DNA of 64,000 nucleotides, from positions 245,219 through 309,218 of the forward strand of contig NZ_BBZI01000009.1 of NCBI RefSeq assembly GCF_008974245.1, in the 5' to 3' direction. Under the pieces are notes generated by a model. It searched no databases. It was not told the DNA's origin and was given only the letters and a program-made list of their open reading frames with translations. This document shows positions 25,327 through 33,688 of this stretch, one piece after another. The stretch comes from Streptomyces abyssomicinicus (GTDB taxonomy: Bacteria; Actinomycetota; Actinomycetes; Streptomycetales; Streptomycetaceae). Position numbers and translations under genes: made by a program. The number at the start of each line of letters is the position of its first letter. Within the stretch, counting starts at the first letter, position 1.

Positions 25327-28038
25327 TTGAGACGTCGTACGACAGCACATGCCTACCGCCCGCTGAGCATGAAGCGCAGAGCCTGGATCACCCTGGGCGC
25401 CGTGCTCCTCGGCGGCGGCGGGGTAGCCACTTACGCGATGGCGGATCCGCCGGATGCCGCCCCGGCGGCCGAACAGGCACGGGACAAGCGCCCGGTCCGG
25501 GTCTACGACCTGGCGCTCCCCGGCGGTAGCGCCAAGAAGGAACTGCCGCGCACGGAGACCCGGTTGTTCTCGATGCTCGGCGTGTCCTGGGACGCGGCCG
25601 AGCGGGAGCTCGACGGCACCGCCCAGGTCCGCACCCGCAGCGCGGAGACCGGCGAGTGGTCCGTCTGGAAGGACCTGGAGTTCCACAACTCCCCGCCGGA
25701 GGACCCGACCGCCGAGATGCGCGGCGCGTCCGAGCCGCTCTGGGTCGGCCCGGCCGACGGCGTCGAGGTGCAGGTGGTCCGCGAGGACGGCAGCACCTCC
25801 GCGATGCCCAAGGGCATGCAGGTCAACATGATCGACCCGGGTGTCGTCACCACCGCGGAGACGAAGTCCACGGACATCGAGCTGGAGCCGGCCGCCTTCG
25901 CCGCCGCGAGCGAGGAGACCACCGCGCCCGCGGCCGGCGAGCCGACGCCGCCGGCCGAGGCGACGCCGCCGGCCGAGGCGACCACTCCGCCGGCGGAGGA
26001 GACGACTCCTCCCGCCGAGGAGACGACTCCGCCGGCCGAGGAGACCACCTCGCCCGCCCCGGAGCCGACCGAGACGGTGCCGCCCAAGCCGGTCGCGCCG
26101 CCGTCCACGGTCACCCGGCCCCCGATCGTCAGCCGGGCGCAGTGGGGTGCCGACGAGTCGAAGGTGGAGGACCCGGCCGATTACATCGAGAAGGTCGACG
26201 CCGTCTTCGTCCACCACACGGTCGGCTCGAACAGCTACAGCTGCGCGCAGTCCGCGTCCCTGGTCCGCGGCGTGATGGCGTACCACATCGAGACCAATGG
26301 GTGGAACGACCTCGGGTACAACTTCCTGGTCGACAAGTGCGGCCAGATCTTCGAGGGCCGCGGGGGCGGCGCCGACCTGCCGGTCATGGGCGCCCACACC
26401 TACGGCTTCAACAGCTACTCCACCGGCATCGCCTTCCTGGGCGACTTCGAGGGCGTCGACGGCCAGCCGGCCGGCAGGCCCAGCCGCGCCGCGCTGGAGT
26501 CGGCGGCCCGCATCGCCGCGTGGAAGCTCGGCCAGTACGGCGGCGACCCCAAGGGCAAGGTCACGCTGGAGGCCGGCGGCGACACCGGTGTCTGGGACCA
26601 GGGCGAGCTCGCCACCCTCAACGTGATCTCCGGTCACCGCGACGGCTACGCCACCGCGTGCCCCGGCGCCACCCTGTACGCGAAGCTCGGCGAGATCCGC
26701 CGGATCGCGGCGAGCCCGCTCGCCGACGCGGCGGTCCCGACCGCCGACTTCAACCGTGACGGCATCTCCGACCTGGTCGCGGGCGTTCCGCGCACGTCGG
26801 GCTCCGCGGGCAGCGTGGTGGTCGTCCCCGGCTCCACGGACGGTCCCGACGGCACGCTGCGCAAGGTGATCACGCAGAGTTCCGAGGGCGTCGTCGGCGC
26901 CTCCGAGGCCGGCGACAACTGGGGCGCGTCGAGCGCCTGGGGTGACCTGGACGGCGACGGTTACGCCGACCTGGTGGTCGGCGTACCGGGCGAGGACAAC
27001 GGCGTGGGGACGGACGCGGGAGCCCTCGTCGTGCTCCACGGGCCCTCGCTGACCCGTACCGCGACCGTGCGCGACCCCGTCGCGAAGGCGGGCGCCAAGA
27101 TGGGCACGACCGTCGCGGTCGGCGACTTCGACGCCGACGGCACGGCGGACGTGTTCTCGGCCGGCACCGGCAACGGCGGGGCCTGGGGCGCCGCCCTGTC
27201 CGGCAAGGGGACCCAGTCCGGCAAGCTCACCACCGCGACCGGCGCGGTGGGCTACCTGGACGCGGCGACCGGCGACTTCAACCGCGACGGTTACGCCGAC
27301 GTGGCCCTCAACTACCGTGACCAGTCCGAGGTGGGCAGGGTCACCTGGTTCAAGGGCTCCGCGACCGGCCTGACGAAGGTCAGCGTCCTGTCCGTCAAGG
27401 GCGGCCGGTCCCTCGCGGTGGGCGACGTGAACGGCAACGGCTACGACGACATCGTCATCGGCCAGCCGTACACCGCGGAGTCCGGCGCCAAGGCGGGCGG
27501 CCAGGTCACCGTCGTGCCGGGCACCTCCACCGGGTTCACCACCACGGGCATGAAGACGGTCCACCAGGACACCTCCGGTGTCCCGGGCTCCGCCGAGAGC
27601 GGCGACGCCATGGGCTGGTCGGTGTCCGCGGGCGACTACAACCTGGACGGTTACGCCGACGTGCTCGCGGGCGCGCCGCGCGAGGACATCACCCGCAGCG
27701 GCAACCGCGCCGACGCGGGCATGGTGTTCCTGCTGAAGGGCAGTTCCGCGGGCCTCACCGGCACCGGGGCCGTCGGTTACACCCAGGACACCGCGGGCAT
27801 CGCCGGCGCCACCGAGACGAACGACCGGTTCGGCTCGGCCGTGGTCCTCCAGGACCTGTCCGGATGGGGCCGTGCGGACCTCGCCATCGGCGTCGAGGGC
27901 GAGGACTCCTACAGCGGCACGATCCTGCAGCTGGACTCCGGCGGCTCCGGCGTCTCCACGTCGGGCGGCGTCTACTACGGCCGCACCGTCATGGGCACGC
28001 CCACCGGCGGCCACCTGGGTCAGACCCTCCAGCCGTGA
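25327..28038 (+). CDS. secreted N-acetylmuramoyl-L-alanine amidase (PGRP/amidase_2) with FG-GAP repeats
   Basis: 903 aa. TTG 25327 follows GAGGTAGGAG; an internal ATG at 25369 begins MKRRAWITLGAVLLGGG. The signal segment is about residues 18-38. Residues 40-190 are a beta-rich N-terminal domain of this secreted family. A Pro/Thr/Glu linker with four TTPPAEE-type repeats (about 195-255) leads to the PGRP domain (about 262-455; VDAVFVHHTVGSN, GYNFLVDKCGQIFEGRGGG, VISGHRDGYATACPGA). The two His and the C-terminal Cys fit the zinc site of amidase_2 enzymes, which cleave the MurNAc-L-Ala bond of peptidoglycan. FG-GAP repeats with DxDxDG-type loops fill residues 475-890 (DLDGDGYADLVVGVPG, DFNRDGYADVALN). 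A likely role is cell-wall turnover or attack on other bacteria. Confidence 0.92.
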   Translation: MRRRTTAHAYRPLSMKRRAWITLGAVLLGGGGVATYAMADPPDAAPAAEQARDKRPVRVYDLALPGGSAKKELPRTETRLFSMLGVSWDAAERELDGTAQVRTRSAETGEWSVWKDLEFHNSPPEDPTAEMRGASEPLWVGPADGVEVQVVREDGSTSAMPKGMQVNMIDPGVVTTAETKSTDIELEPAAFAAASEETTAPAAGEPTPPAEATPPAEATTPPAEETTPPAEETTPPAEETTSPAPEPTETVPPKPVAPPSTVTRPPIVSRAQWGADESKVEDPADYIEKVDAVFVHHTVGSNSYSCAQSASLVRGVMAYHIETNGWNDLGYNFLVDKCGQIFEGRGGGADLPVMGAHTYGFNSYSTGIAFLGDFEGVDGQPAGRPSRAALESAARIAAWKLGQYGGDPKGKVTLEAGGDTGVWDQGELATLNVISGHRDGYATACPGATLYAKLGEIRRIAASPLADAAVPTADFNRDGISDLVAGVPRTSGSAGSVVVVPGSTDGPDGTLRKVITQSSEGVVGASEAGDNWGASSAWGDLDGDGYADLVVGVPGEDNGVGTDAGALVVLHGPSLTRTATVRDPVAKAGAKMGTTVAVGDFDADGTADVFSAGTGNGGAWGAALSGKGTQSGKLTTATGAVGYLDAATGDFNRDGYADVALNYRDQSEVGRVTWFKGSATGLTKVSVLSVKGGRSLAVGDVNGNGYDDIVIGQPYTAESGAKAGGQVTVVPGTSTGFTTTGMKTVHQDTSGVPGSAESGDAMGWSVSAGDYNLDGYADVLAGAPREDITRSGNRADAGMVFLLKGSSAGLTGTGAVGYTQDTAGIAGATETNDRFGSAVVLQDLSGWGRADLAIGVEGEDSYSGTILQLDSGGSGVSTSGGVYYGRTVMGTPTGGHLGQTLQP

Positions 28039-28042
28039 ACGA

Positions 28043-28084
28043 ACGGGGCGGGGAAGCGTCCGTCGCGGCGCTTCCCCGCCCCGT
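28043..28084. terminator. 16-bp perfect hairpin terminator
   Basis: ACGGGGCGGGGAAGCG (28043-28058) pairs exactly with 28069-28084, starting 5 bp after the amidase stop. Confidence 0.85.
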
Positions 28085-28208
28085 CCCGTTTATTCCTGCT
28101 GTCGCATGAATTTCCGGTGCGATATTTCCGCCCGGGCGACCCGCCACTTAGCGGGGCGCCTGTGCTACGGTTGGCAGCAGTTGCAGTTTTGGTTACCAGA
28201 GACTTCTT

Positions 28209-28254
28209 GAGTGCTCTCAGACGACCTTTACGTCGCCGGGAGCACTCTTTTTTA
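28209..28254 (+). promoter_or_regulatory. terminator-like hairpin with T run in the cold-shock gene leader
   Basis: GAGTGCTC (28209-28216) pairs with GAGCACTC (28240-28247), and the inner ACGAC/CGTC bases extend the fold. TTTTTT follows directly (from 28248). It lies about 75 nt before the cold-shock start codon, inside what should be its untranslated leader, so it may work as an attenuator or temperature-sensitive structure. It could instead end an upstream transcript. Confidence 0.6.
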
Positions 28255-28255
28255 T

Positions 28256-28314
28256 TTCCGGAAATTGCCAGAGCAGCGACTCCGGGGCCACGAGGTGTGG
28301 TTCCGGAAACTGCC
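28256..28314 (+). repeat. direct repeat TTCCGGAAAYTGCC in the cold-shock leader
   Basis: The 14-mer occurs at 28256-28269 and 28301-28314 with one T/C difference and a 45-bp pitch. The TTCCGGAA core is itself palindromic. The two copies flank the stretch between the terminator-like hairpin and the ribosome-binding site. Confidence 0.65.
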
Positions 28315-28329
28315 CACAGGGAGATTCAC

Positions 28330-28533
28330 ATGGCATCCGGCACCGTTAAGTGGTTCAACGCGGAAAAGGGCTTCGGTTTCATCGAGCAGGACGGCGGCGG
28401 CGCCGACGTCTTCGCCCACTACTCGAACATCAACTCCTCCGGCTTCCGTGAGCTGCAGGAGGGCCAGCGCGTGAACTTCGACGTCACGCAGGGCCAGAAG
28501 GGCCCGCAGGCGGAGAACATCACCCCCGCCTGA
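28330..28533 (+). CDS. cold-shock protein (CspA family)
   Basis: 67 aa, the standard length. Both RNA-binding motifs are present: RNP1 as KGFGFIEQ (residues 15-22) and RNP2 as DVFAHY (about 31-36). The start MASGTVKWFNAEKGFGFI is typical of Streptomyces Csp proteins, which bind single-stranded nucleic acid and melt mRNA structure. GGGAG precedes the ATG. The gene stands alone, with a structured leader upstream and a strong terminator downstream, consistent with RNA-level regulation. Confidence 0.97.
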   Translation: MASGTVKWFNAEKGFGFIEQDGGGADVFAHYSNINSSGFRELQEGQRVNFDVTQGQKGPQAENITPA

Positions 28534-28566
28534 CGCGTACCGCGCACCGCGCACCACGCATCACAG

Positions 28567-28603
28567 GGCCGGGCCCGCACTCCTCGTGAGTGCGGGCCCG
28601 GCC
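28567..28603 (+). terminator. 16-bp hairpin terminator of the cold-shock gene
   Basis: GGCCGGGCCCGCACTC (28567-28582) pairs perfectly with 28588-28603 across a 5-base loop, followed by TTT, 33 bp after the stop. Confidence 0.9.
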
Positions 28604-28657
28604 TTTCGTGTGTCACGGCCGGGACTTGCGCACCCTCCGGGGCACGGGGGAGATTCT

Positions 28658-29539
28658 GTGGCCATGCGCATGGTTGTGACCGGGGCCACCGGAAGTCTGG
28701 GCACGCGGGTGATCGAGGATCTGCTGGAACGGGTCCCGGCGGACCGCGTGCTCGCGGTGGTGCCGAGTGGCAGGGCGGGCGCGGCGCTCGCCGCGCGGGG
28801 CGTACGGCTCGCTGTCGCCGACCTCGACGTTCCCGAGAGCCTGATCGGCGTGTTCCGCCCCGGTGACCGCGTGCTGTTGATCCCGGCGGACGACCCGGCC
28901 GCGGACCGGGTGGCGCAGCACCGCGCGGTGGTCGACGCGGCGGCCGCCGCGGGGGCCGGGCTGCTGGCCTACACCAGCGTGCCGGGGGCGCTGCAGGCCC
29001 GCGCGGCCGACGTCCACCGGCGCACGGAGGGGCTGGTCCTGGCCTCCGGCGTGCCGTACACGCTGCTGCGCACCAACTGGTGCACCGAGGCGTACACCGA
29101 GCGGCTTCCGCTGGTGCTGCACCTGGGCGTGGTCACCCAGGCCGCCGGGGACGGCCGGGTCGCCTCCGCCTCCCGCGCGGACTACGCCGCCGCGGCCGTG
29201 GCCGTGCTCGCCGGCGAGCGCGGGGGACACGAGGACCGGACCTACGAGCTCGGCGGCGACACGGCGTGGAGCCTGTCCGAGTACGCCGCGGAGGTCTCCC
29301 GCCGGGCCGGGCGGGAGATCCCGTACCGCGCGATGTCCTACGACGCGTACCTGGCCTCCCTCACCGCCGCAGGGCTGCCGGGGTTCGCGGCCGAGCTGAT
29401 CGCGGGCGCGGACGCGTCGATCGCCCGGGGCCAGCTGGGCGGCGTGACGGGTCAGTTGTCGCGGCTGATCGGGCGGCCGACGACACCGATGCCGTGGTCG
29501 GTCGCCGAGGCGATGCGAGGCCTGGTCGACGCCGACTGA
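28658..29539 (+). CDS. NmrA-like / QOR2-type NAD(P)-binding reductase
   Basis: 293 aa. The Rossmann signature VVTGATGSLGTRVIEDLLER begins at about residue 5, and the fold continues as in atypical short-chain dehydrogenases related to E. coli QOR2 (VVDAAAAAGAGLLAYTSVPG, GVPYTLLRTNWCTE). Such proteins bind NAD(P)H and act as quinone reductases or redox sensors; the substrate here is unknown. GTG 28658 is preferred because GGGGAG ends 5 bases before it; ATG 28664 is two codons later. It is monocistronic, bounded by the cold-shock terminator and a repeat-rich spacer. Confidence 0.85.
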   Translation: MAMRMVVTGATGSLGTRVIEDLLERVPADRVLAVVPSGRAGAALAARGVRLAVADLDVPESLIGVFRPGDRVLLIPADDPAADRVAQHRAVVDAAAAAGAGLLAYTSVPGALQARAADVHRRTEGLVLASGVPYTLLRTNWCTEAYTERLPLVLHLGVVTQAAGDGRVASASRADYAAAAVAVLAGERGGHEDRTYELGGDTAWSLSEYAAEVSRRAGREIPYRAMSYDAYLASLTAAGLPGFAAELIAGADASIARGQLGGVTGQLSRLIGRPTTPMPWSVAEAMRGLVDAD

Positions 29540-29897
29540 CGGCCGCGCGCCGACGGCCGCGCGCCGACGCCGCGCGCCGACGGCCGGGAGCGCGGCCTGG
29601 CGGGAACGCGGCCTAGCGGGACGCGGGGTGGCGGGAACGGGGCCTGGCAGGAAGGCGACCTGGCAGGACGCGGGGTGGCGGGAACGCGGCCTGGCAGGAG
29701 CGCGGCCTGCCGGGACGCGGGGTGGCGGGACGCGGGGTGGCGGGAACGCGGCCTGGCGGGACGCGCGGCCTGGCGGCCCGCGGGGTGGCCGCAGGTCCGG
29801 GCGGCCCGCGGGCCCGCGGCGCGCACCGGGGCGGGGAGGCGGCGCGGATGCGAGCGATGTGCCCCTCGGGAGCTTGAGTCTGCGGGCTTTCGCCACC
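29540..29897. repeat. imperfect tandem-repeat spacer
   Basis: From about 29575 to 29790 the DNA is built from 12-15 bp variants of CGCGGCCTGGCGGGA and GACGCGGGGTGGCGGGA, in at least a dozen imperfect copies. No frame looks like a protein gene. It separates the reductase gene from the molybdate operon promoter, and copy number may differ between strains. Confidence 0.75.
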
Positions 29898-29903
29898 TAT
29901 GTT
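29898..29903 (+). promoter_or_regulatory. -10 element TATGTT of the leaderless molybdate operon
   Basis: TATGTT sits 7 bases before ATG 29911, and no ribosome-binding site is present. This decides the start at 29911 over an ATG at 29899, which lies inside the promoter element. Confidence 0.6.
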
Positions 29904-29910
29904 GGCGCAC

Positions 29911-30315
29911 ATGCGGGAATACTCCATAGGCCGGGCGGCCCGGTTGCTCGGCGTCAGCGCGGACACGGTGCGGCGGTGGGCGGACGCCGGCCGGCTGACC
30001 ACGCGGCGGGACGACGGCGGGCGCCGGGTGGTCGACGGCCGCGACCTGGCGGCCTTCGCGGTGGAGCTGGCGCGGGACGGTGACGACGACCGCCCCGCCT
30101 ACACCTCCGCGCGCAACGCGTTCGCCGGGATCGTGACCGCCGTGCGACTGGGGGACGTGGCCGCCCAGGTGGAGATCCAGGCGGGCCCGCACCGGCTGGT
30201 GTCGCTGATGACCAGGGAGGCCGTCGAGGAACTCGGCCTGGAGGTGGGCGTGGAGGCCACCGCCCGGGTCAAGGCGACCAGCGTCCACGTCGACCGCGCC
30301 GCGGAGCAGCGGTGA
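29911..30315 (+). CDS. HTH-TOBE molybdate-binding regulator
   Basis: 134 aa. Residues 1-55 form a MerR-type helix-turn-helix (YSIGRAARLLGVSADTVRRW), and residues 64-130 form a TOBE/Mop domain (SARNAFAGIVTAVRLGDVAA, VEATARVKATSVHVDR) that binds molybdate or tungstate. The pairing suggests a small molybdate-responsive regulator. The stop overlaps the GTG of modA, so it is the first gene of a four-gene coupled operon and may control it. Confidence 0.9.
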   Translation: MREYSIGRAARLLGVSADTVRRWADAGRLTTRRDDGGRRVVDGRDLAAFAVELARDGDDDRPAYTSARNAFAGIVTAVRLGDVAAQVEIQAGPHRLVSLMTREAVEELGLEVGVEATARVKATSVHVDRAAEQR

Positions 30316-31079
30316 GGCCCGCCCCGCGGTGGGCCGCCGCGGTCCTGGCCGCGGCGGCGGTGCTCTGCGGGTGCGGAGCGCAGGAACCGGAGCCGACCGT
30401 CACCGTCTTCGCCGCCGCCTCCCTCAAGGAGTCGTTCACCGCCCTCGGCGAGGAGTTCGAGGAACGGCACCCCGGCACCGAGGTCGAGTTCAGCTTCGGC
30501 GGCAGCGACACGCTGGCCGCCGGGATCACCGGCGGCGCCCCCGCCGACGTGTTCGCCTCCGCCGACGGGACGACCATGGCCCGCGTCACGCGGGCGGGCG
30601 GCGCGTCCGGCCGGCCCAAGGTGTTCGCCCGCAACCGCCTCCAGATCGTCACCCTCCCCGGCAACCCGCACCGCATCCGGAGCCTGGGCGACCTGGACCG
30701 CCCCGAACTGAAGGTCGTGCTCTGCGACGCCTCCGTGCCCTGCGGCGCGGCCGCCCGCAAGGCGCTCGACACCGCCCGGCTCCGGCTGAGCCCCGCCTCG
30801 TACGAGCAGGACGTCAAGAGCGCGCTGACCAAGGTGCGGCTGAAGGAGGCGGATGCGGCCCTGGTCTACGCGACGGACGTGCGAGCGGCCGGGGACGCCG
30901 TGGCCGGGGTGGAGTTCCCGGAGGCCGACACGGCCCTGAACAGCTACCCGATCACCGTCCTCGCCGACGCGCCGCAGCCGGAGCGGGCCGCGGAGTTCGT
31001 GGCGTTCGTGCGCTCCGCCGAGGGCCGCCGCGTGCTGCGTGAGGCCGGGTTCCTGGAGCCGGGACCGGAGGCGCCGTGA
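30312..31079 (+). CDS. modA: molybdate ABC transporter substrate-binding lipoprotein ModA
   Basis: 255 aa. The lipobox-like AAVLCGCGAQ (Cys near residue 22) predicts a lipid-anchored exported protein. The ModA signature is plain: TVTVFAAASLKESFTALGEE, FSFGGSDTLAAGITGGAPAD, and the C-terminal LNSYPITVLADAPQPE. It captures molybdate outside the membrane and delivers it to ModBC. The GTG start overlaps the TGA of the regulator gene, and the stop overlaps the GTG of modB. Confidence 0.95.
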   Translation: MRPAPRWAAAVLAAAAVLCGCGAQEPEPTVTVFAAASLKESFTALGEEFEERHPGTEVEFSFGGSDTLAAGITGGAPADVFASADGTTMARVTRAGGASGRPKVFARNRLQIVTLPGNPHRIRSLGDLDRPELKVVLCDASVPCGAAARKALDTARLRLSPASYEQDVKSALTKVRLKEADAALVYATDVRAAGDAVAGVEFPEADTALNSYPITVLADAPQPERAAEFVAFVRSAEGRRVLREAGFLEPGPEAP

Positions 31080-31933
31080 GCGGCGGCAGGCCCCGGGACG
31101 CCACGAGGAGCGGGCGCCCCGGGCGGGTCGCCGGATCTCTGCGGCCCTTCGGACGCGCGCCCCTGGCGCTGCTGCTGCCCGCCCTGGGCGGGCTGGTGTT
31201 CCTCCTGCTGCCGCTCGTCGCGCTGCTGGTGCGCGCGCCGTGGGCCGAGCTGCCCGCGCAGCTCGGCAGCCCCCAGGTGTGGGAGGCGCTGCGGCTGTCC
31301 CTGCTGTCGGCGACCACGGCGACCGCGCTCTGCCTGGTGCTGGGCGTGCCGCTGGCGTGGCTGCTGGCGCGCACCGACTTCCCCGGCCGGCGGCTGGTGC
31401 GCGCGCTGGTGACCGTGCCGCTGGTGCTCCCGCCGGTGGTCGGCGGTGTGGCGCTGCTGCTGGCGCTGGGCCGCGACGGCCTGGTGGGGCGGCTGCTGGA
31501 CGACTGGTTCGGGGTGACGCTGCCGTTCACCACGGCGGGCGTGGTGGTCGCCGAGGCGTTCGTGGCGATGCCGTTCCTGGTGATCAGCGTGGAGGGCACG
31601 CTGCGCGCCGCCGACCCCCGGTTCGAGGAGGCCGCGGCCACCCTGGGGGCCTCCCGGTTCACCGCGTTCCGGCGGGTGACGCTGCCGCTGATCGCGCCGG
31701 GCGTGGCGGCGGGCGCGGTCCTCGCCTGGGCCCGGGCGCTGGGCGAGTTCGGCGCGACGATCACCTTCGCGGGCAGCTTCCCCGGCCGCACGCAGACCAT
31801 GCCGCTCGCCGTCTACCTGGCCCTGCAGAGCGATCCGGCCGCCGCGGTGGCGCTCTCCCTGGTGCTGCTGGCGGTCTCGGTGGCGGTGCTGGGCGCGATG
31901 CGGGACCGGTGGACGGCGGGGATGGGCGGATGA
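31076..31933 (+). CDS. modB: molybdate ABC transporter permease ModB
   Basis: 285 aa with about six hydrophobic helices (LALLLPALGGLVFLLLPLVA, ALVTVPLVLPPVVGG). The EAA loop that contacts the ATPase reads EEAAATLGASRFTAFRRVTL, and ARALGEFGATITFAGSFPGR is the conserved C-terminal region of molybdate permeases. The GTG at 31076 overlaps the modA stop. The modB stop overlaps the ATG of modC. Confidence 0.95.
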   Translation: MSGGRPRDATRSGRPGRVAGSLRPFGRAPLALLLPALGGLVFLLLPLVALLVRAPWAELPAQLGSPQVWEALRLSLLSATTATALCLVLGVPLAWLLARTDFPGRRLVRALVTVPLVLPPVVGGVALLLALGRDGLVGRLLDDWFGVTLPFTTAGVVVAEAFVAMPFLVISVEGTLRAADPRFEEAAATLGASRFTAFRRVTLPLIAPGVAAGAVLAWARALGEFGATITFAGSFPGRTQTMPLAVYLALQSDPAAAVALSLVLLAVSVAVLGAMRDRWTAGMGG

Positions 31934-33084
31934 GGGGCGGGAGCATGACGGACGTGAGCGGGGCAGGCCGGCCCGGGGCGGACCGGACCGTGACGGGCGG
32001 GAGCGGGACGGGCGCGACCGGGACCGGCGGCGAGGGGACGGGCGGTCTTGAGGCCCGTCTGGTCGTCCGGCGCGGTGACTTCCTGCTCGACGTGGCCCTG
32101 AGCGCCGCGCCGGGCGAGGTGGTGGCCCTGCTCGGCCCCAACGGCGCGGGCAAGACGACCGCGCTGCGCGCCCTGGCCGGTCTCGCGCCGCTGGACGAGG
32201 GCCACCTGCGCCTCGACGGGGCGGAGCTGGCACCGCTGCCCGCCGAACGGCGGCCGGTGGGGGTGGTGTTCCAGGACTATCTGCTCTTCCCGCACCTGTC
32301 CGCGCTGGACAACGTGGCGTTCGGTCTGCGCTGCCGGAACATGTCACGACGGGCGGCGCGTGACGAGGCCGCCCGGTGGCTGGAGCGGGTGGGGCTGGCC
32401 GCGCACGCGGGCGCCCGGCCGCACCGTCTCTCCGGAGGCCAGGCCCAACGGGTGGCGCTGGCCCGGGCCTTGGCGACCCGGCCACGGCTGCTGCTGCTCG
32501 ACGAACCGCTGGCGGCGCTGGACGCGCGGACCCGGCTGGAGATGCGGTCCGCGCTCCGAGGGCACCTGGACGACTTCGAGGCGGTGGCGGTGCTGGTCAC
32601 CCACGATCCGCTGGACGCGATGGTGCTGGCGGACCGGCTGGTGGTGGTGGAGGACGGCCGGGTGGTCCAGACGGGCACCCCGGACCTGATCGCCCGGCGT
32701 CCGCGCACCGACTACGTCGCCCGCCTGGTGGGCCTCAACCTCTACCGGGGGAAGGCGACCGGCCACCTCGTGCGGGTGGACGGCCGGGAGGCGGCGGTCA
32801 CGGTGACGGAGGAGCTGACCGGCGAGGTCTTCGTGGCGTTCCCCCCGTCGGCGGTGACCCTGCACGGTGAGCGGCCGGTGGGGACCGGCGCGCGCAACGT
32901 GTGGCGGTGCCGGGTGGCGGGGATCGAGTCCCACGGTGACCGGATCCGCGCGGACCTCACCGGCGAGCTGCCCATGGCGGCCGACCTCACGACGGTCTCC
33001 GCCGCGCAGCTGCGGCTGACGCCGGGCGCGGAGGTGTGGGCCGCGGTCGAGGCGGGGCAGACACACGCCTACCCGGCACGCTGA
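31930..33084 (+). CDS. modC: molybdate ABC transporter ATPase ModC
   Basis: 384 aa. After a Gly/Thr-rich leader of about 40 residues the ABC core has Walker A GPNGAGKTT, Q-loop VFQDYLLFPHLS, signature LSGGQAQRVALARAL, Walker B LLLLDEPLAALD and H-loop VTHD. The C-terminus (about 270-384) is a TOBE-type regulatory domain, as expected for ModC. ATG 31930 overlaps the modB stop; ATG 31945, five codons on, has GGGGCGGGAG upstream and may be the true start. Confidence 0.93.
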   Translation: MRGGSMTDVSGAGRPGADRTVTGGSGTGATGTGGEGTGGLEARLVVRRGDFLLDVALSAAPGEVVALLGPNGAGKTTALRALAGLAPLDEGHLRLDGAELAPLPAERRPVGVVFQDYLLFPHLSALDNVAFGLRCRNMSRRAARDEAARWLERVGLAAHAGARPHRLSGGQAQRVALARALATRPRLLLLDEPLAALDARTRLEMRSALRGHLDDFEAVAVLVTHDPLDAMVLADRLVVVEDGRVVQTGTPDLIARRPRTDYVARLVGLNLYRGKATGHLVRVDGREAAVTVTEELTGEVFVAFPPSAVTLHGERPVGTGARNVWRCRVAGIESHGDRIRADLTGELPMAADLTTVSAAQLRLTPGAEVWAAVEAGQTHAYPAR

Positions 33085-33124
33085 GGACGCGTCCCTCCGT
33101 TCCTGGGCGCGGGGCGCCCCACGG

Positions 33125-33289
33125 TCATAACCGTTCCGCGGGCTGGTCGACGGCCTCCGTCCCGGTGATCCCGGCGCCCGTCGGACCGGCGCCGGCGGGA
33201 CCCAGGTACGCGGCGAGGACCAACGCCGCCACCGCCACCAGCGCGGCACCCACGGCGCGCAGGTGGCGCGCGTACGAACGTCGGATCAA
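33125..33289 (-). CDS. small single-pass membrane or exported protein with a TTA codon
   Basis: 54 aa: a basic N-terminus (IRRSYARHLRAVG), a hydrophobic helix (AALVAVAALVLAAYLG) and a short acidic tail ending in ERL. TTG 33289 has GAGG five bases upstream. Third positions are almost all G or C, yet the last sense codon is TTA, the rare leucine codon read by the bldA tRNA in Streptomyces. It is convergent with modC. The function is unknown. Confidence 0.5.
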   Translation of the reverse strand: MIRRSYARHLRAVGAALVAVAALVLAAYLGPAGAGPTGAGITGTEAVDQPAERL

Positions 33290-33688
33290 GGCGACCTCGG
33301 TCAAGCTCGGAAAACGGCGTGTGAACGACGATCAACGTGCGGTTCAACCTAGAGCCACACATACCGAACAGCAAGAGCTTCCTGGGGAGTTGACGGCACC
33401 GACCGGCCGCGAGGGGGACGAACCCGGCGAACCCGGCGACCCGGCCGGGATCCGAGGCCCGCCACGGCCCCGCAGCAGGGCCGGTGGGAAGGTCGGTGGC
33501 GGGACCGGTGGGAGGGCCGGTGGCGGTACCGGCGGTGGGGCGCGCGGCAGCCCCGACCTGCCGCGCCGCCGCTGCACGGCTGAGGCGCGGGCCGGATTTC
33601 CGGGGCCGCCCGCGCGGCATGAACGCGGTCGTCCACACGTTGTGAAGAGTGGAGGGAGGTACCCGAGCCGAGCCGCCCAGGAGTCCTC
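33290..33688. other. 399-bp intergenic region upstream of the alpha-glucosidase
   Basis: No gene is supported. It starts with an A/T-richer part (33305-33380) that could hold divergent promoters, then a GGTGGC/GGTGGG-rich stretch at 33480-33545 and a GAGGGAGG motif near 33652. A good ribosome-binding site (AGGAG) precedes the glucosidase GTG. Confidence 0.45.

Noticed and set aside
25309..28014. 901-residue antisense open frame covering the amidase gene
   Set aside because: It mirrors the amidase codons with an Arg/Gly/Val/Leu-rich composition and no recognisable domain.
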